From NCBI GenBank assembly GCA_028583685.1, contig JAMXIF010000058.1:18022364-18086363 (forward strand): DNA of 64,000 bases, in the 5' to 3' direction. Under the pieces are notes generated by a model, which worked only from the letters and a program-made list of their open reading frames with translations, made no database searches and was not told where the DNA came from. This document shows, in pieces, positions 20,955 to 30,580 of this stretch. The number at the start of each line of letters is the position of its first letter. Position 1 is the stretch's first letter. Source of the stretch: Petaurus breviceps papuanus. Lineage: Eukaryota > Chordata > Mammalia > Diprotodontia > Petauridae. The translations under genes and the position numbers were made by a program.

Positions 20955-21135
20955 GATTAGTACCCTGGAAAGAGTATTGGTCTTGGCGTCGAGGACCTGG
21001 GTTCAAATTCTGACTCTGACACTTATTACCTGTGTGACCTTGAGCAACTCACTTCATTTCTATGGACCTCAGTGTTCTCATTAGGACAGCGAGGAGGCTG
21101 TCACTTGACCAAGCCCCACTGAGCTCTAAATGATC
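20955..21135 (+). mobile_element. MIR-type SINE
   Basis: 'tggaaagagtattggtcttg', 'gggttcaaattctgactctg', 'tgtgtgaccttgagcaactc', then 'gagctctaaatgatct'. Confidence 0.75.
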
Positions 21136-21174
21136 TAGAGGAGTAGAGAGGTAGTGGCAGTCACTATTTCATCA

Positions 21175-21370
21175 TCCTCAAACATTTATTGGGTTTCAAC
21201 TAGGTGCACGACATTTTGTTAGGTACTGGGGACACTATTGGATTTAACAAACATTCATTAAGCACCTACTGTGTACAAAGCATTGAACTAGGTGCTTGAA
21301 AAGATAAAAAGTTAGAGATGACAAAGAGGTAAAAAGCAAACCATACATGTTCTTACAGAGGTTGCATGGC
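21175..21370 (-). mobile_element. Two reversed L2 ends
   Basis: 21175-21240 ('acatttattgggtttcaact') and 21243-21370 ('acattcattaagcacctact', 'gaactaggtgcttgaaaaga') are two separate L2 termini in the same orientation, 3 bp apart. Confidence 0.7.
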
Positions 21371-21455
21371 TTCAGGGAGTCTGGCAATAGAGAATAAATA
21401 GGTGGAGGTCCAGGCAAGCAAGCTCTTAGCATCAGGGAAATTTGGTAGTGAGCAA
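21371..21455 (+). repeat. Unidentified repeat, copy 2
   Basis: Partner of 20450-20532, 0.9 kb away in the same orientation. It follows directly after the reversed L2 end, so it might be a deeper part of that L2 copy. The first copy has no visible L2 end beside it. Confidence 0.65.
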
Positions 21456-21499
21456 TTCATGAACGTTCCATTGATGAGAATACACTCAAGTGCTGCCTC

Positions 21500-21897
21500 T
21501 TCCTTAGCCAGATGTAATCTGTCTTGCTTTAAACTTTCCTAATGTTCAATTTGCCTGTCTCTCTTGCATTTTTGCACTACCTCTTTCCTAATACATTGCC
21601 TTCTAGTGTTTAGCACAATGCCACACAGCAGGTTCTTACTGATTTGACTTGTATCACCCAAGTCACCCAAGTTCAGGCCTGCCTTACCTTTTTCCTGGAC
21701 TACAGGAATGGTCTTCTACTACTGTAACAACTCTCCTGCCTCTAGTCTTTACTTCCCCTTCAATCTATCCTTCATGTAGCTGCTAGAGATGATTCCCGGG
21801 CCTATTCCTATTGTAAGTGGTTTTTTCTTGCTCCTGACTATGGGAAGACAGCACTTTCCTAGGTTGGAGCCAGATATTGGAAGGTCTTGAATAACTT
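21500..21897. mobile_element. L2 LINE fragments
   Basis: 21500-21660 resembles an L2 3' end on the + strand ('agtgtttagcacaatgccac'). 21670-21800 resembles more internal L2 ('tttcctggactacaggaatg', 'ttcaatctatccttcatgta'). 21861-21892 reads as reversed L2 ('gagccagatattggaaggtc'). Confidence 0.55.
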
Positions 21898-22065
21898 TTT
21901 TTTTTTTTTGCTTTTTGAAGGGGGGAAGGCAGGGCAATTGGGGTTGTGACTTGCCCAAGGTCACACAGCTAGTACTTATTAAGTGTCTGAGGCTGGATTT
22001 GAACTCAGGTCCTCCTGACTCCAGGGCTGGTGCTCTATTCACTGTGCCACCTAGCCACCCCTGGA
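21898..22065 (-). mobile_element. Short tRNA-headed SINE with TSD
   Basis: Antisense: T-rich tail, 'gcaattggggttgtgacttg', 'atttgaactcaggtcctcct', reversed head 'gtgccacctagccacc'. TSD tcttgaataactt (21885-21897) and tcttgaataattt (22066-22078), one difference. Inserted in L2. Confidence 0.92.
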
Positions 22066-22114
22066 TCTTGAATAATTTAATCTGGCATTCAGTACCTTCC
22101 AATATCTGTCTCCA

Positions 22115-22318
22115 ATCTAGAAAAGTGCTGGATTTGTAGTCAGAGGGGCTGGGTTCAGATTCTGATTCTGGCTCTCTTTCTTACTACCTGTGTGACTTTA
22201 GGAAAGAGTCTTCACCCCCTCAGGGCCTCAGTTTACTCATCTGTAAAAAGAGGGAGGGGATAGACAAGATGATCTCAAAGCTCCCTCCCAGCTCTAAATC
22301 TATTTTCCTATGAACCTA
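22115..22318 (+). mobile_element. MIR-type SINE, full length
   Basis: 'aaaagtgctggatttgtagt', 'gggttcagattctgattctg', 'gcctcagtttactcatctgt', 'cagctctaaatctattttcc'. All parts of the family are present. Confidence 0.82.
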
Positions 22319-22327
22319 TGCATCTAT

Positions 22328-22870
22328 ATTTCCCTATGCCAGAAAAGGATTCCCTCTACATTGCCATCCATTGAAATCCTTCCCTTCCTTTTTTTTAAAG
22401 CAATTGGGGATAAGTAACTTGCTCAAGGTTACACAGCCAGTTATTTCTGGGTGTCATCCCAACTCTGGGGCTGGTGCTCTTACTCACTGCACCACCTGGC
22501 CGCCCCCCTTCCCTTCCTTTAAAGATTCAGTTCTGTTCTAGCCTTCTCCATAAAGCTTCCCCTGTTCCCCCAGCTAGAAATGAACCTTCCTCTCTCCAAA
22601 TGTCTCATGACACCCTGTGTGACCTCTCCCTTGTACTTGTCACAGCCTTACTGTAGTTATTCACATACATGCCTTTGTCATGAATCTGTTACTCCCGCTC
22701 ACCCACATCTAAGCCCTGATCACCCTGTGCCATTTCACCCCACCCTTCTCCCACACATTCTCTTCCCCAAACAGACTAGGAGAGGCCAAAACCCCTTCCT
22801 TGATTCAGATAGATTGTATGACACAAAGTCTGGTTAATAGCCTCTTGTCACTGTTTTCTTCTGCTGTAGT
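22328..22870 (+). mobile_element. L2 LINE 3' region, interrupted
   Basis: 'tatgccagaaaaggattccc' and 'attgccatccattgaaatcc', then after the SINE at 22392-22507 it resumes with 'aaagattcagttctgttcta' and 'ctccataaagcttcccctgt'. The 3' part is diverged, and the family's usual terminal repeat is not clear. Confidence 0.7.
22392..22507 (-). mobile_element. Variant short SINE with TSD
   Basis: Antisense copy of the subfamily at 19419: 'gtaacttgctcaaggttaca', then 'cagttatttctgggtgtcat', with the reversed head 'accacctggccgcccc'. Perfect 13-bp TSD cttcccttccttt at 22379-22391 and 22508-22520, inside L2. Confidence 0.9.
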
Positions 22871-22929
22871 TTAGACTGTGTGGTGAGGTCAAGAGAACCC
22901 AGATCACAGGGTCGTAGACTTTTAAAAAT

Positions 22930-23175
22930 CAAGCCAACAAGCATTTATTAAGTACCTTCTGTATGCCAAACACTGTTCTTACTTAAAGCTGAATGGACTC
23001 AAAGGATCATCTAGGCCAGCTTCCCCCACCTCCATTTAACAGAAGAGGAAACTGAGTTTCAGAGAGATGAAACAATTTATCCAAAGTCACAGTGCTAGTG
23101 AGTGGTAGGGCTGAGATCGGAACCTCAGTCTCCTGACACCAAATATTTCCAATCTGCTGCATTGCCTCTCAAAGG
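22930..23175 (-). mobile_element. L2 end and MIR-type SINE, reversed
   Basis: 22930-22984 is a reversed L2 end ('caagcatttattaagtacct'). 22985-23175 is an antisense MIR-type SINE ('aggatcatctaggccagctt', 'gaagaggaaactgagtttca'). Confidence 0.72.
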
Positions 23176-23364
23176 ACTTCCAACTTCCAAACTCACTGAG
23201 GTCTCTCTGACCAAGGCTCAAAGCCCAAATGGCCCTTGCCTACCCCGTACCTCCTGCCTCTCTTTCTCTGTCACTCCTGTACACATTCTCTAAATTCTCT
23301 CACTCTAGATTCATTCTCTACTCACTTTATACAAGTTCCCAAAACCAAACTCCTCTTCCTGAGG
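23176..23364. other. Unique spacer
   Basis: CT-rich, and may be a worn L2 piece, but no clear match is seen. Confidence 0.3.
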
Positions 23365-23535
23365 AGGGCAGTGGAAAGGGTGTTAGATTTAAAGCCTGAG
23401 GACTTGGGATGGATCCCTAACTCTGCTATTTATTACCTATATTCTCTTTGCTCTCATTCACTTCTTATTTCAAATCAGGGGGTTGGACTGGATGACCTCA
23501 ATAGGGTCTTCCTACTCCCTAGCTATGATCTGTGA
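23365..23535 (+). mobile_element. MIR-type SINE
   Basis: 'gtggaaagggtgttagattt', then 'gttggactggatgacctcaa' and 'tccctagctatgatctgtga'. The middle is poorly kept. Confidence 0.68.
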
Positions 23536-23574
23536 CCTCTTCCCCAACCAATTATTCTCTTAACCCAAACCCTA

Positions 23575-23735
23575 ACTCTTGGATCAAGTCTTGGCCTTGC
23601 CACTAAGATGCCTTGTTCCCTGGGGCAAGTCTCATCACTTCCATTGTTCACCATTTCTTTTATCTATAAAATGACAATATTGGACAAGATAATATTTAAA
23701 CTCCTTTCTGACTTTATAATTCTTCTGTCTGTAAT
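23575..23735 (+). mobile_element. MIR-type SINE
   Basis: 'ccttgccactaagatgcctt', 'tatctataaaatgacaatat', 'tggacaagataatatttaaa'. A second sense copy 40 bp after the first. Confidence 0.62.
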
Positions 23736-24855
23736 ACAGGCGTGGTAATTCTCTATTTACCAGTACCTTCTCTTTTTTTAATTATTAACTGTTTGGAGTT
23801 TGCACAGCTCAATACAAGTGTCTTTCCAATAGAGATGTATTGGAGCTTAGGAAAATAGGTATAGGACAAGATAATAGTCTTGCATGACCTGAACTGGAAT
23901 TAATTCCATAATAAAACCAAGTTAAGTGTTTATTTCAAAGTTACAAAATTTGGGGACTCAAATTACATTCCTCACATTAATGTCACCCATTGTCACTGCC
24001 AGGGTACCCAGACATCCAAACTGAAATACACAGAGTGACGGATAGGGAGTAACTTGGGACCTAGCATACCAGGACACATTCTACTTATTAGCCATCGCTA
24101 ATACACAGAGACATTTAGGTTAGGTATGGATTAAAGGGTGTTAAAGAAGGCTTGTCACTAATGATGCTATCAGCCCATTTTCCTAGCTTGCTAAAGAAGG
24201 TTACTTAAGAGGGAAAACTGTATTAATTCTGCAGAAAGCGGTTGTTATGTAAGATCTTGAGTTTTGCCCCTACAGTGTTTGGGATTCCATCTTCAAGGAA
24301 CACCTTTGTGCAAATTCTTGTGTTCTCTGGGTCACAGTTAGAGGCTCTGGCATAAGAGAGTCATGGTATGTCTGTGTGTCTTGGAGAATGAAGACCCCTT
24401 TGTAGTGAACAAAGGAGGTAGCTGCTAGTATGTCTCTGTGGGCAGGTGGAAAGACGAAAACTTGTCTGAGAGGCTGAGGAAATGGGGTAAGTAGGCACTG
24501 ATGAAACTGGCTCCAGACTGGGACAAAGACATTCATGTCTGAGGCTGTGGCTCTGAGGATCCTTCAATCTCTACCATCCGGGAACCTTACCCCAGAGGAA
24601 AGAAGACAGTACTTTCTCATTCTCCAATCAAGCAAGATAACAGAGAGTTTACTATACCTAGGAGCTGTGCTCTAGCAACTTTGCTGATAATACTTTGCTT
24701 TAAGGCAACAAAAGGTTCTGTGACTTACTAAGTGACTTGAATGATAGGAATGTTTTAGGTTATCTGATATTTTGTATTATTCCCTATAGTGGGAGTTTTA
24801 AAATTTTAATTTAATATTTAAATTAATTTAAATGATTTAAATTAAGATTACAAGA
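23736..24855. other. Unique block, no gene seen
   Basis: About 1.1 kb without recognised repeats. Minus-strand frames at 24270-24567 (88 and 68 codons, overlapping) have no recognised domain. 24801-24845 is an AT-only stretch with a perfect inverted repeat (taatttaaat, 1-bp loop, atttaaatta). Confidence 0.5.
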
Positions 24856-25080
24856 AATGCCTTTTAATGTTTTCTTATTATTGACTCATTCTGAATAAAT
24901 TGTGATCAAGAATAAGTCTTCAGGTATCAGTTTTCTCATCTACAAAATAGGAACAATAATTACTTATACTACTTACCTTTCAAGATTATTATGAGAAAAA
25001 CCTCTTTGTAACCCACAAAGCAATATATAAACATGAGTTAATTGTTTATTTCAAGTATTTTATTTTCATTATCAATCTAT
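24856..25080 (+). repeat. Second unidentified repeat, copy 1
   Basis: Two blocks, 'ttattattgactcattctga' and 'tcaagtattttattttcatt', recur in the same order at 26858-26955 ('attgttactgactcattctt', 'ttaagtattttattttcatt'). Here they are separated by MIR-type SINE sequence (about 24928-25048), there by about 20 bp. Confidence 0.55.
24928..25048 (+). mobile_element. MIR-type SINE, 3' part
   Basis: 'ttttctcatctacaaaatag', 'caagattattatgagaaaaa', 'caatatataaacatgagtta'. The head is missing. Confidence 0.65.
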
Positions 25081-25257
25081 GGGCTGGAGACTAAGGTCAT
25101 GTAAACCTTAAGGAAGAAGTTGCACACAGGGAGTTTACCTGAGAGGAGGGGAAAGTCAAAAGTTGTGGAGAAATGAAACAATTATTCATGGAACTTTTAG
25201 TATCTGATAAACTGTAGGATATATAAAGGTCACAAATATTCTTCCCTATTGTCAAGG

Positions 25258-25522
25258 GAGCAGAGAAATGAGCAGTAGACAGAGTGCTAGACTTGGAACC
25301 AGAAAGCCCTGAGTTCAAATCCTGCCTCAGACATGTACTAGTTGTGTGACCCTGGGTAAGTCACTTAACCACTGTCATTCTCAGTTTTCTCATCTGTAAA
25401 ATGGGGATGACAATGGCACCTCTCTCCTAGGGTTGTTGAGAATAGCAAATGACATAATATTTGTAAAGCACTGTGTATATAAGTGCTTAAAGCACTGTAT
25501 AAATGCTAGTTAATATTGTTAT
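25258..25522 (+). mobile_element. MIR-type SINE, full length
   Basis: The best-kept long-form copy: 'gagtgctagacttggaacca', 'gagttcaaatcctgcctcag', 'ctgtgtatataagtgcttaa' and the TAATA-type end 'aaatgctagttaatattgtt'. The segment around 'aagcactgt' appears twice near 25468-25500. Confidence 0.88.
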
Positions 25523-25554
25523 TCCCCTGGGATAGAAGACCATAACATCAAGAC

Positions 25555-25640
25555 AGTCAAAGGCAAGACTGGAACCCAGGCCTTCCTGACTCTAAGTTTG
25601 GCCTGCTTTCTCTCATAATATCTATCATCTATTATGCCAC
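25555..25640 (-). mobile_element. MIR-type SINE scrap
   Basis: 'aagactggaacccaggcctt' and 'cctgactctaagtttggcct' look like a reversed SINE head region. Confidence 0.45.
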
Positions 25641-25772
25641 TGAAACTTCTTTGGAACTTCTTTTGGCATTAGGGCATTGTTTGGGATTGTAGAGCATACT
25701 GGTATATGTTATATGGTATTTTGGTATTATATAGTATTATTATCTTAGGGTAAATAATTTGCATATTATTAT

Positions 25773-26006
25773 TTGTTATTGTTCAGTCATCTTAGTCATG
25801 TCCAACTCTTCATGACCCCATTTAGGATTTTCTTGGCAAAGATACTAGAGTGGTTTGCCATTTCCTTCTCTAGCTCAATTTTCAGATGAGGAAACTGAGG
25901 CCACCAAGATTAAATGACTTGCCCAGGGTCACACAGCTACTAAGTATCTGAGGCCAGATTTAAACTCAGACCAGGGCACTAGATTCACTGTGCCACCTAG
26001 CTGTCC
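25773..26006 (-). mobile_element. MAR1-type CORE-SINE
   Basis: Antisense: 'tgttattgttcagtcatctt', 'ccccatttaggattttcttg', 'agatgaggaaactgaggcca', reversed head 'gtgccacctagctgtcc'. Confidence 0.88.
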
Positions 26007-26394
26007 TATATGCTTATCACCTACCATCTATTTTTTTCACTGAAGTCCCATGTCTTCATACCTTTCAAAATTTTAGAGACTGGGTATATCTTGGTCTTTG
26101 CTCAAATTAAAAGCTTCATCTCTTCCAGTCTGTCTGCATATGGAGGCTGCCCAATGCTATTAAATCCTACAGTAAGACTATGCCTTGAATTTTTTTTTTT
26201 TTGGCACTTCTCAGATGTACAGAGAAATGTCTGTGTCGGCAACCACAAATGGCTCGGCATTTCCCTTCCTAGGACTGGAAATAGATGGAGTGAGACTGGG
26301 GAAAGGGAACTCCAAAGAGAGGGTGGGGTGGGGTTCTCTTCTCTTTAAGTCTGTGGGTAAGTTTGTGCTACAGATTCTGAAAGAGAGGACTTGG
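26007..26394. other. Unique block, no gene seen
   Basis: No repeat or gene recognised. Overlapping frames at 26010-26348 and 26185-26538 share DNA with an L2 end and are judged chance frames. Confidence 0.4.
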
Positions 26395-26562
26395 GAGAGT
26401 GTGTTCTATCTGCATTATCCATTAGACTGTGAATTCCTTGCAATCAAAGATAATGTTTTTGCTTTTCTTTCTGCACCCCCACCCCTATCCTCCCCTCTGA
26501 GCTTAGCACAGCGCCTGGCAGGTAATAAGTACCAATGAATGCTTGTTGACTTGACTTTACCC
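26395..26562 (+). mobile_element. L2 LINE 3' end
   Basis: 'ttagactgtgaattccttgc', 'gagcttagcacagcgcctgg', 'atgaatgcttgttgacttga'. Confidence 0.82.
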
Positions 26563-26639
26563 AGTGACTTTTTAGGATAGCAGTAAGATCAGTTGATATT
26601 GGGTAAGAATGTGGTTTTTCCTTAAAAGGACATATAATC

Positions 26640-26775
26640 ACAAAATGATAGAATTTTAGTACAAGAACCATGCTTAGAAATGATCTAGGCCAACCCCCTT
26701 ATTTTACAGATGAGGGAAATGAAATCCAGAGCTATAAAATAACTTACTCAGAGGTCACGCAGCTAGCTAATACTT
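26640..26775 (-). mobile_element. MIR-type SINE
   Basis: 'aaatgatctaggccaacccc', 'acagatgagggaaatgaaat', 'gaggtcacgcagctagctaa'. Confidence 0.72.
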
Positions 26776-26857
26776 ATTTAGATAACAAAAATTCTTAAGA
26801 TAGGGTATTTCCCCCACTTTTCAATGAAATTTAAAACCAAGAACATTTGCAGCATTG

Positions 26858-26955
26858 CAAGAGACAGTCACTAATGTTTTATTGTTACTGACTCATTCTT
26901 GATGAATCCCATATATGTATTTTAAGTATTTTATTTTCATTTCCACTCCCACAGA
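26858..26955 (+). repeat. Second unidentified repeat, copy 2
   Basis: Partner of 24856-25080, about 2 kb downstream, same orientation. The homology by eye spans about 80 bp. Confidence 0.55.
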
Positions 26956-27957
26956 TGATATGAATTTCTGCCAGGCAAAGCTTTGAAATAACTACTCACC
27001 ATTTTTTTTTTCCTGATTCTGAGAACTGTCTCCTAAAGAATTTCATTCTTACAGTTATTATTTTAAAGCATTCTGCCGTATCTCCAACTCATAGGCCTGG
27101 GATTGGGTTTACATCTACCCACAGAGGGCAGCACATCTCAGGTTTATACAAAGAAAGATGAGGAAAATCCTTGACCCTCCTAGCACTTAGATGCCCATCC
27201 CCACAACCCATCACTTCCAAGTTCTGTTCTTTGAAGAGGAGATCATTCATGGATGTATCCCAATATTGATGGAATACAGAGACAGTCCCTGATCCCCAGC
27301 TCCCATTCTTAACTCCTAGAAACTATATTTAGATAATTATTTTCCCCAGAAGATTCCTAGTACTGTGCTAATAAGCATTTAATGCTTTGAATCTCAATGG
27401 ATCATTTCACAACCTTCAATAGTCACCAAGTAAGCTTTTAAACCTGGTCAATCTTCTTTCAAACACCAGCCACTACATACAAAAGGCATCAAGGCAAAAG
27501 AGTGTGCATGGCTTGATGTCAGTTTATTCCCTCTACTGGGAAAACAGCCCAAAAGCATAAGTCTCATTGGAAGGTCATTAAAATTACCTTCATGCTAGAA
27601 GGGTATAGCAAGTGGTCAATGAATATTTATGGTGATAGTGGGTGATATGGTGATACATACATTACATAAATGTGCATCCTTGAATCAAGAAGCTAGAGAT
27701 ACATAAAACAGAGCCATAACTAGCCATTTTGGTACCTGGGGCAAGTATGGGGATTGAAAGGACACCTTGAGGAGAAACTTTGGATCTAAGGGAACATACT
27801 CTCAAATGTTACTCTCTTTGAGGGAATAAAGAAGCACCAGAAAACCCAATATGGGGAGGCTGTTTTTGGGGGAGGCAGCAGAGCTGGCTGACTAAGATAG
27901 CTAGAGACTTGCCTGCATTACAGAAAGGTCTTGGTTGTCAAGGACAATGTTACATAT
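26956..27957. other. Unique block, no gene seen
   Basis: 1 kb without a recognised repeat. 27121-27136 holds 'cacagagggcagc', which matches only the core of the CTCF motif. 27715-27760 ('ggtacctggggcaagtatgg') faintly recalls a DNA-transposon end but has no partner repeat. Confidence 0.45.
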
Positions 27958-28150
27958 ACAATAGAAAGAGTGCTGGAATGGGGGTCAATGGACCTAAATT
28001 CAAATTCCTTCTTTGCCACTTTCTATCTATGTGACTTTGGGCAAGTCCTTTAGATTATCTGGGCCCCAGTTTTGTCATCGATAAAATGGGAAGATTGGAC
28101 TAGATGGTTTTGAAGGTCCCTCTCAGCTTCAGACCTTCCAATCCTGTAAT
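27958..28150 (+). mobile_element. MIR-type SINE
   Basis: 'aatagaaagagtgctggaat', 'ctatgtgactttgggcaagt', 'gattggactagatggttttg'. Confidence 0.78.
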
Positions 28151-28562
28151 TCCACATGGGCCATCAGACACGTGCCTTCAGTGCACCATGGTTAGCTTTC
28201 ATGGTTGCTGCTCATATTCGGGAACAGTCACTTTGGGAGGGAAGGGAGATTGGTTGCCCAGAGTTTAACCCAGTCCCTCCAGACCACTTTAATTTTTAGG
28301 GGCTTCTGGGGGCCAGCAGTGGCAGAAGATGGAAGGGAGCTCAGGAGTGGTTTGAGGGACTAAGATGGTCATCTCTCTGAACCCGTGATGTAGCAAGGAC
28401 AGAACTACTGTGTGCCAGGCAGGCACCAGACCTTTAAAAGACAGATGTAAGAGTGTCAGAACATTTAAGGGATGGCAAAACACAGCGGCCCTATTCTAGT
28501 CACAGTTCTCAAGGAAGAAATATAAAATTAATTAAAACCCACCTATTCCTTTTGTCTGATTA
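28151..28562. other. Unique block, no gene seen
   Basis: Slightly more GC-rich than its surroundings. A 64-codon minus frame (28289-28483) has no recognised domain. Confidence 0.4.
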
Positions 28563-28722
28563 TAAATTCATAGCTTTAGAGCTGGAAGGGACTTCAAAAT
28601 CCATCTGGCCCAACTCCCCATTTTAAAGATGAAGAACTTGGAAAAGTTGAATAGGTAGTGAATATCAGTGGTAGGATTTGAATCTAGGTTTTCAAACTTC
28701 AGAGCAATAAGTGAACCACTTT
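28563..28722 (-). mobile_element. MIR-type SINE
   Basis: 'tagctttagagctggaaggg', 'atctggcccaactccccatt', 'gtggtaggatttgaatctag'. Its 3' flank is the target of the next SINE. Confidence 0.75.
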
Positions 28723-28723
28723 A

Positions 28724-28804
28724 GGGGCAGCTAGGTGGTGCAGTAAATAGAGCACCGGCCCTGGAGTCAGGAGGACCTGGGTTCGGATCTGGCCTCAGAC
28801 ACTT

Positions 28805-28858
<54 letters not shown>

Positions 28859-28934
28859 CTAGCCGTGTGACCTTGGGCAAGTCGCTTAACCCCAATTGTC
28901 CTACTCTCCCCCCTCCAAAAAGCAAAAATAAATA
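28724..28934 (+). mobile_element. Young short SINE with perfect TSD
   Basis: Head 'gcagctaggtggtgcagtaa', 'ggccctggagtcaggaggac', B-box-like 'gggttcggatctggcctcag', end 'ccccaattgtcctactctcc' and a tail of AAATA repeats. The flanking 18-bp duplication aataagtgaaccacttta (28706-28723 and 28935-28952) is perfect, so this is among the youngest insertions here. It contains a CA microsatellite. Confidence 0.95.
28807..28854. repeat. CA microsatellite inside a SINE
   Basis: 24 perfect CA units, placed where other copies read like 'gacacttactagctgtgtga'. It probably grew from that short cac/aca-rich segment after, or just before, insertion. Confidence 0.95.
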
Positions 28935-28952
28935 AATAAGTGAACCACTTTA

Positions 28953-30244
28953 AAAAGAGTCCTTAAATGAATTTTCTCTGATGCCAAAAGATATAGATGA
29001 CTCCCCATGAACCTAGACTTTCTAGCTTTCACTTGGGGGCCCACATCCAACCACCAGAAGGGAAGAATGTTGTGAGTGCCTGTGTCAACAGCTTTAAGGT
29101 GGGATTTCAGTCATTTCTTATGAGTTGGCAACATTTTCCCACATGTATTCTCTTAGAACAGGGATTAAGCAACTCACTGGAAGAAAGGCAGCTCTTCACT
29201 TAAACACAGGTTTAAATACATACCTATGGAAAATTTCAGTCAAAATAAAAGGATGTTGATTCACCTTATTAACACACAAATACCAGATAACCTCCAATGA
29301 TAAATAAATAGCCTGAAAGTGAGTAAATCTCTGGTTTTTTACCTTCTCAGGTTCATAGGATCCTAATAGGTACAGATCTGGAATAGCCTTCAGAGGTTAT
29401 ATAATTCAATCCTGGCAAAGCCAAGATTTAAACGCAACTTGTCTAATTCAAACCTAGAATTCTCTCCACTGGATGATTCTGCCTCTCCTCTCTCTCCCTC
29501 CTGTCCAAAAGCCCTAAGCTTCAAATGAGGTCTAACACTTAGGAAGGATTCTTCTCCTTTGTCATTGCCCCCTTTTGACAATCTCTTCCTCCCTTGCTGC
29601 TGCTACTGCTATTTGTCCTTTCTCCTAACTCTGTTTCTTCTTTTCCCATATCTTAAGCTGTTGGGGTCACCTTTTCTCTGCTTTCTAAAAGGTCAATTAG
29701 CTAATCTATTAAACTCACTGTAATAATATTACAATGGAAAAAAAATATTTAGAAGCTCCTTGGGGACCTGCCTTCTCCTCCTTAGGGACCTGCATGTGCA
29801 TTATAACAAAGGTCTTCTGGAAAGCATACAATAATATTATTTGATCTCTTTCTTGAATTGTATTAATTCATATATATATATATATATATATATAATGAAA
29901 TAATACAAATTTATAAACCAGTACAGACAAGATTGATATAAAATATGACTGGAATGAATTTTCCCTCTTAACCACCAAGGCATACATACAAACATATGTG
30001 TGTATATACATACACAGTATCTATAGCCATATCTGAATCTACAGAAATAGATATAAAGTGTATGATCTGATAAGAACGTGGTAAGATCAAGAGAAAACCA
30101 ATGGACCATCCATGTTCCCCGTGGTTATCCATGCAACATCAAGGACCCAAAAAAAGGCCCCCAGTATGTCGAATGAACCCTCCTCCAAAGGATCCAAGAG
30201 GACACAGACCAGAGTTACACAGAGTCAAAAGGGAAAGAAGGCTT
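28953..30244. other. Unique block with TA repeat, no gene seen
   Basis: About 1.3 kb. 29870-29894 is a (TA)n run. 29990-30050 is TA/CA-rich. No gene or interspersed repeat recognised. Confidence 0.45.
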
Positions 30245-30580
30245 AATCAGCCAATAAGCATTTATTGAGTGCCTACCATATACTAGGCCCTGTGCTAAGT
30301 GCTGGGGATAATACGAAGAAAGGTAAAGAATTTTCTATGCCAGGGCATGCCAGAGGAGTCCACAATCTAAAAAGGGTACAACATGGAACAACTATATCCA
30401 TATTATATGTATATGCTTCTATATCTATAGAATAACTTGGAAGTAACCTCAGGATGAAGGCACTAGCAGTGAGGAGGGCCTTGGTGAAGGTGGGATTTTA
30501 GCTGAGACTTGAAGGAAGCCAGGAATCAGAGGGAAGGGAGAAGATAGGAGGCTACCTGAAGGGAATCCCTGAATCAACTT
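30245..30580 (-). mobile_element. L2 LINE 3' region, reversed
   Basis: 'ccaataagcatttattgagt', 'aggccctgtgctaagtgctg', then deeper L2: 'tgggattttagctgagactt' and 'gaaggaagccaggaatcaga'. Confidence 0.82.

Noticed and set aside
21749-22102. 117-codon minus-strand frame with APALESGGPEFKSSLRHL
   Set aside because: Translation of the short SINE, also seen at 7786-8079 and 47265-47456.
27108-27136. Possible second CTCF site (cagagggcagc)
   Set aside because: Only the central core matches and the flanking CCA positions fail, so it is too weak to call.
28807-28854. CA array as Z-DNA regulatory element
   Set aside because: It is a simple expansion within a young SINE, and nothing indicates a regulatory role.
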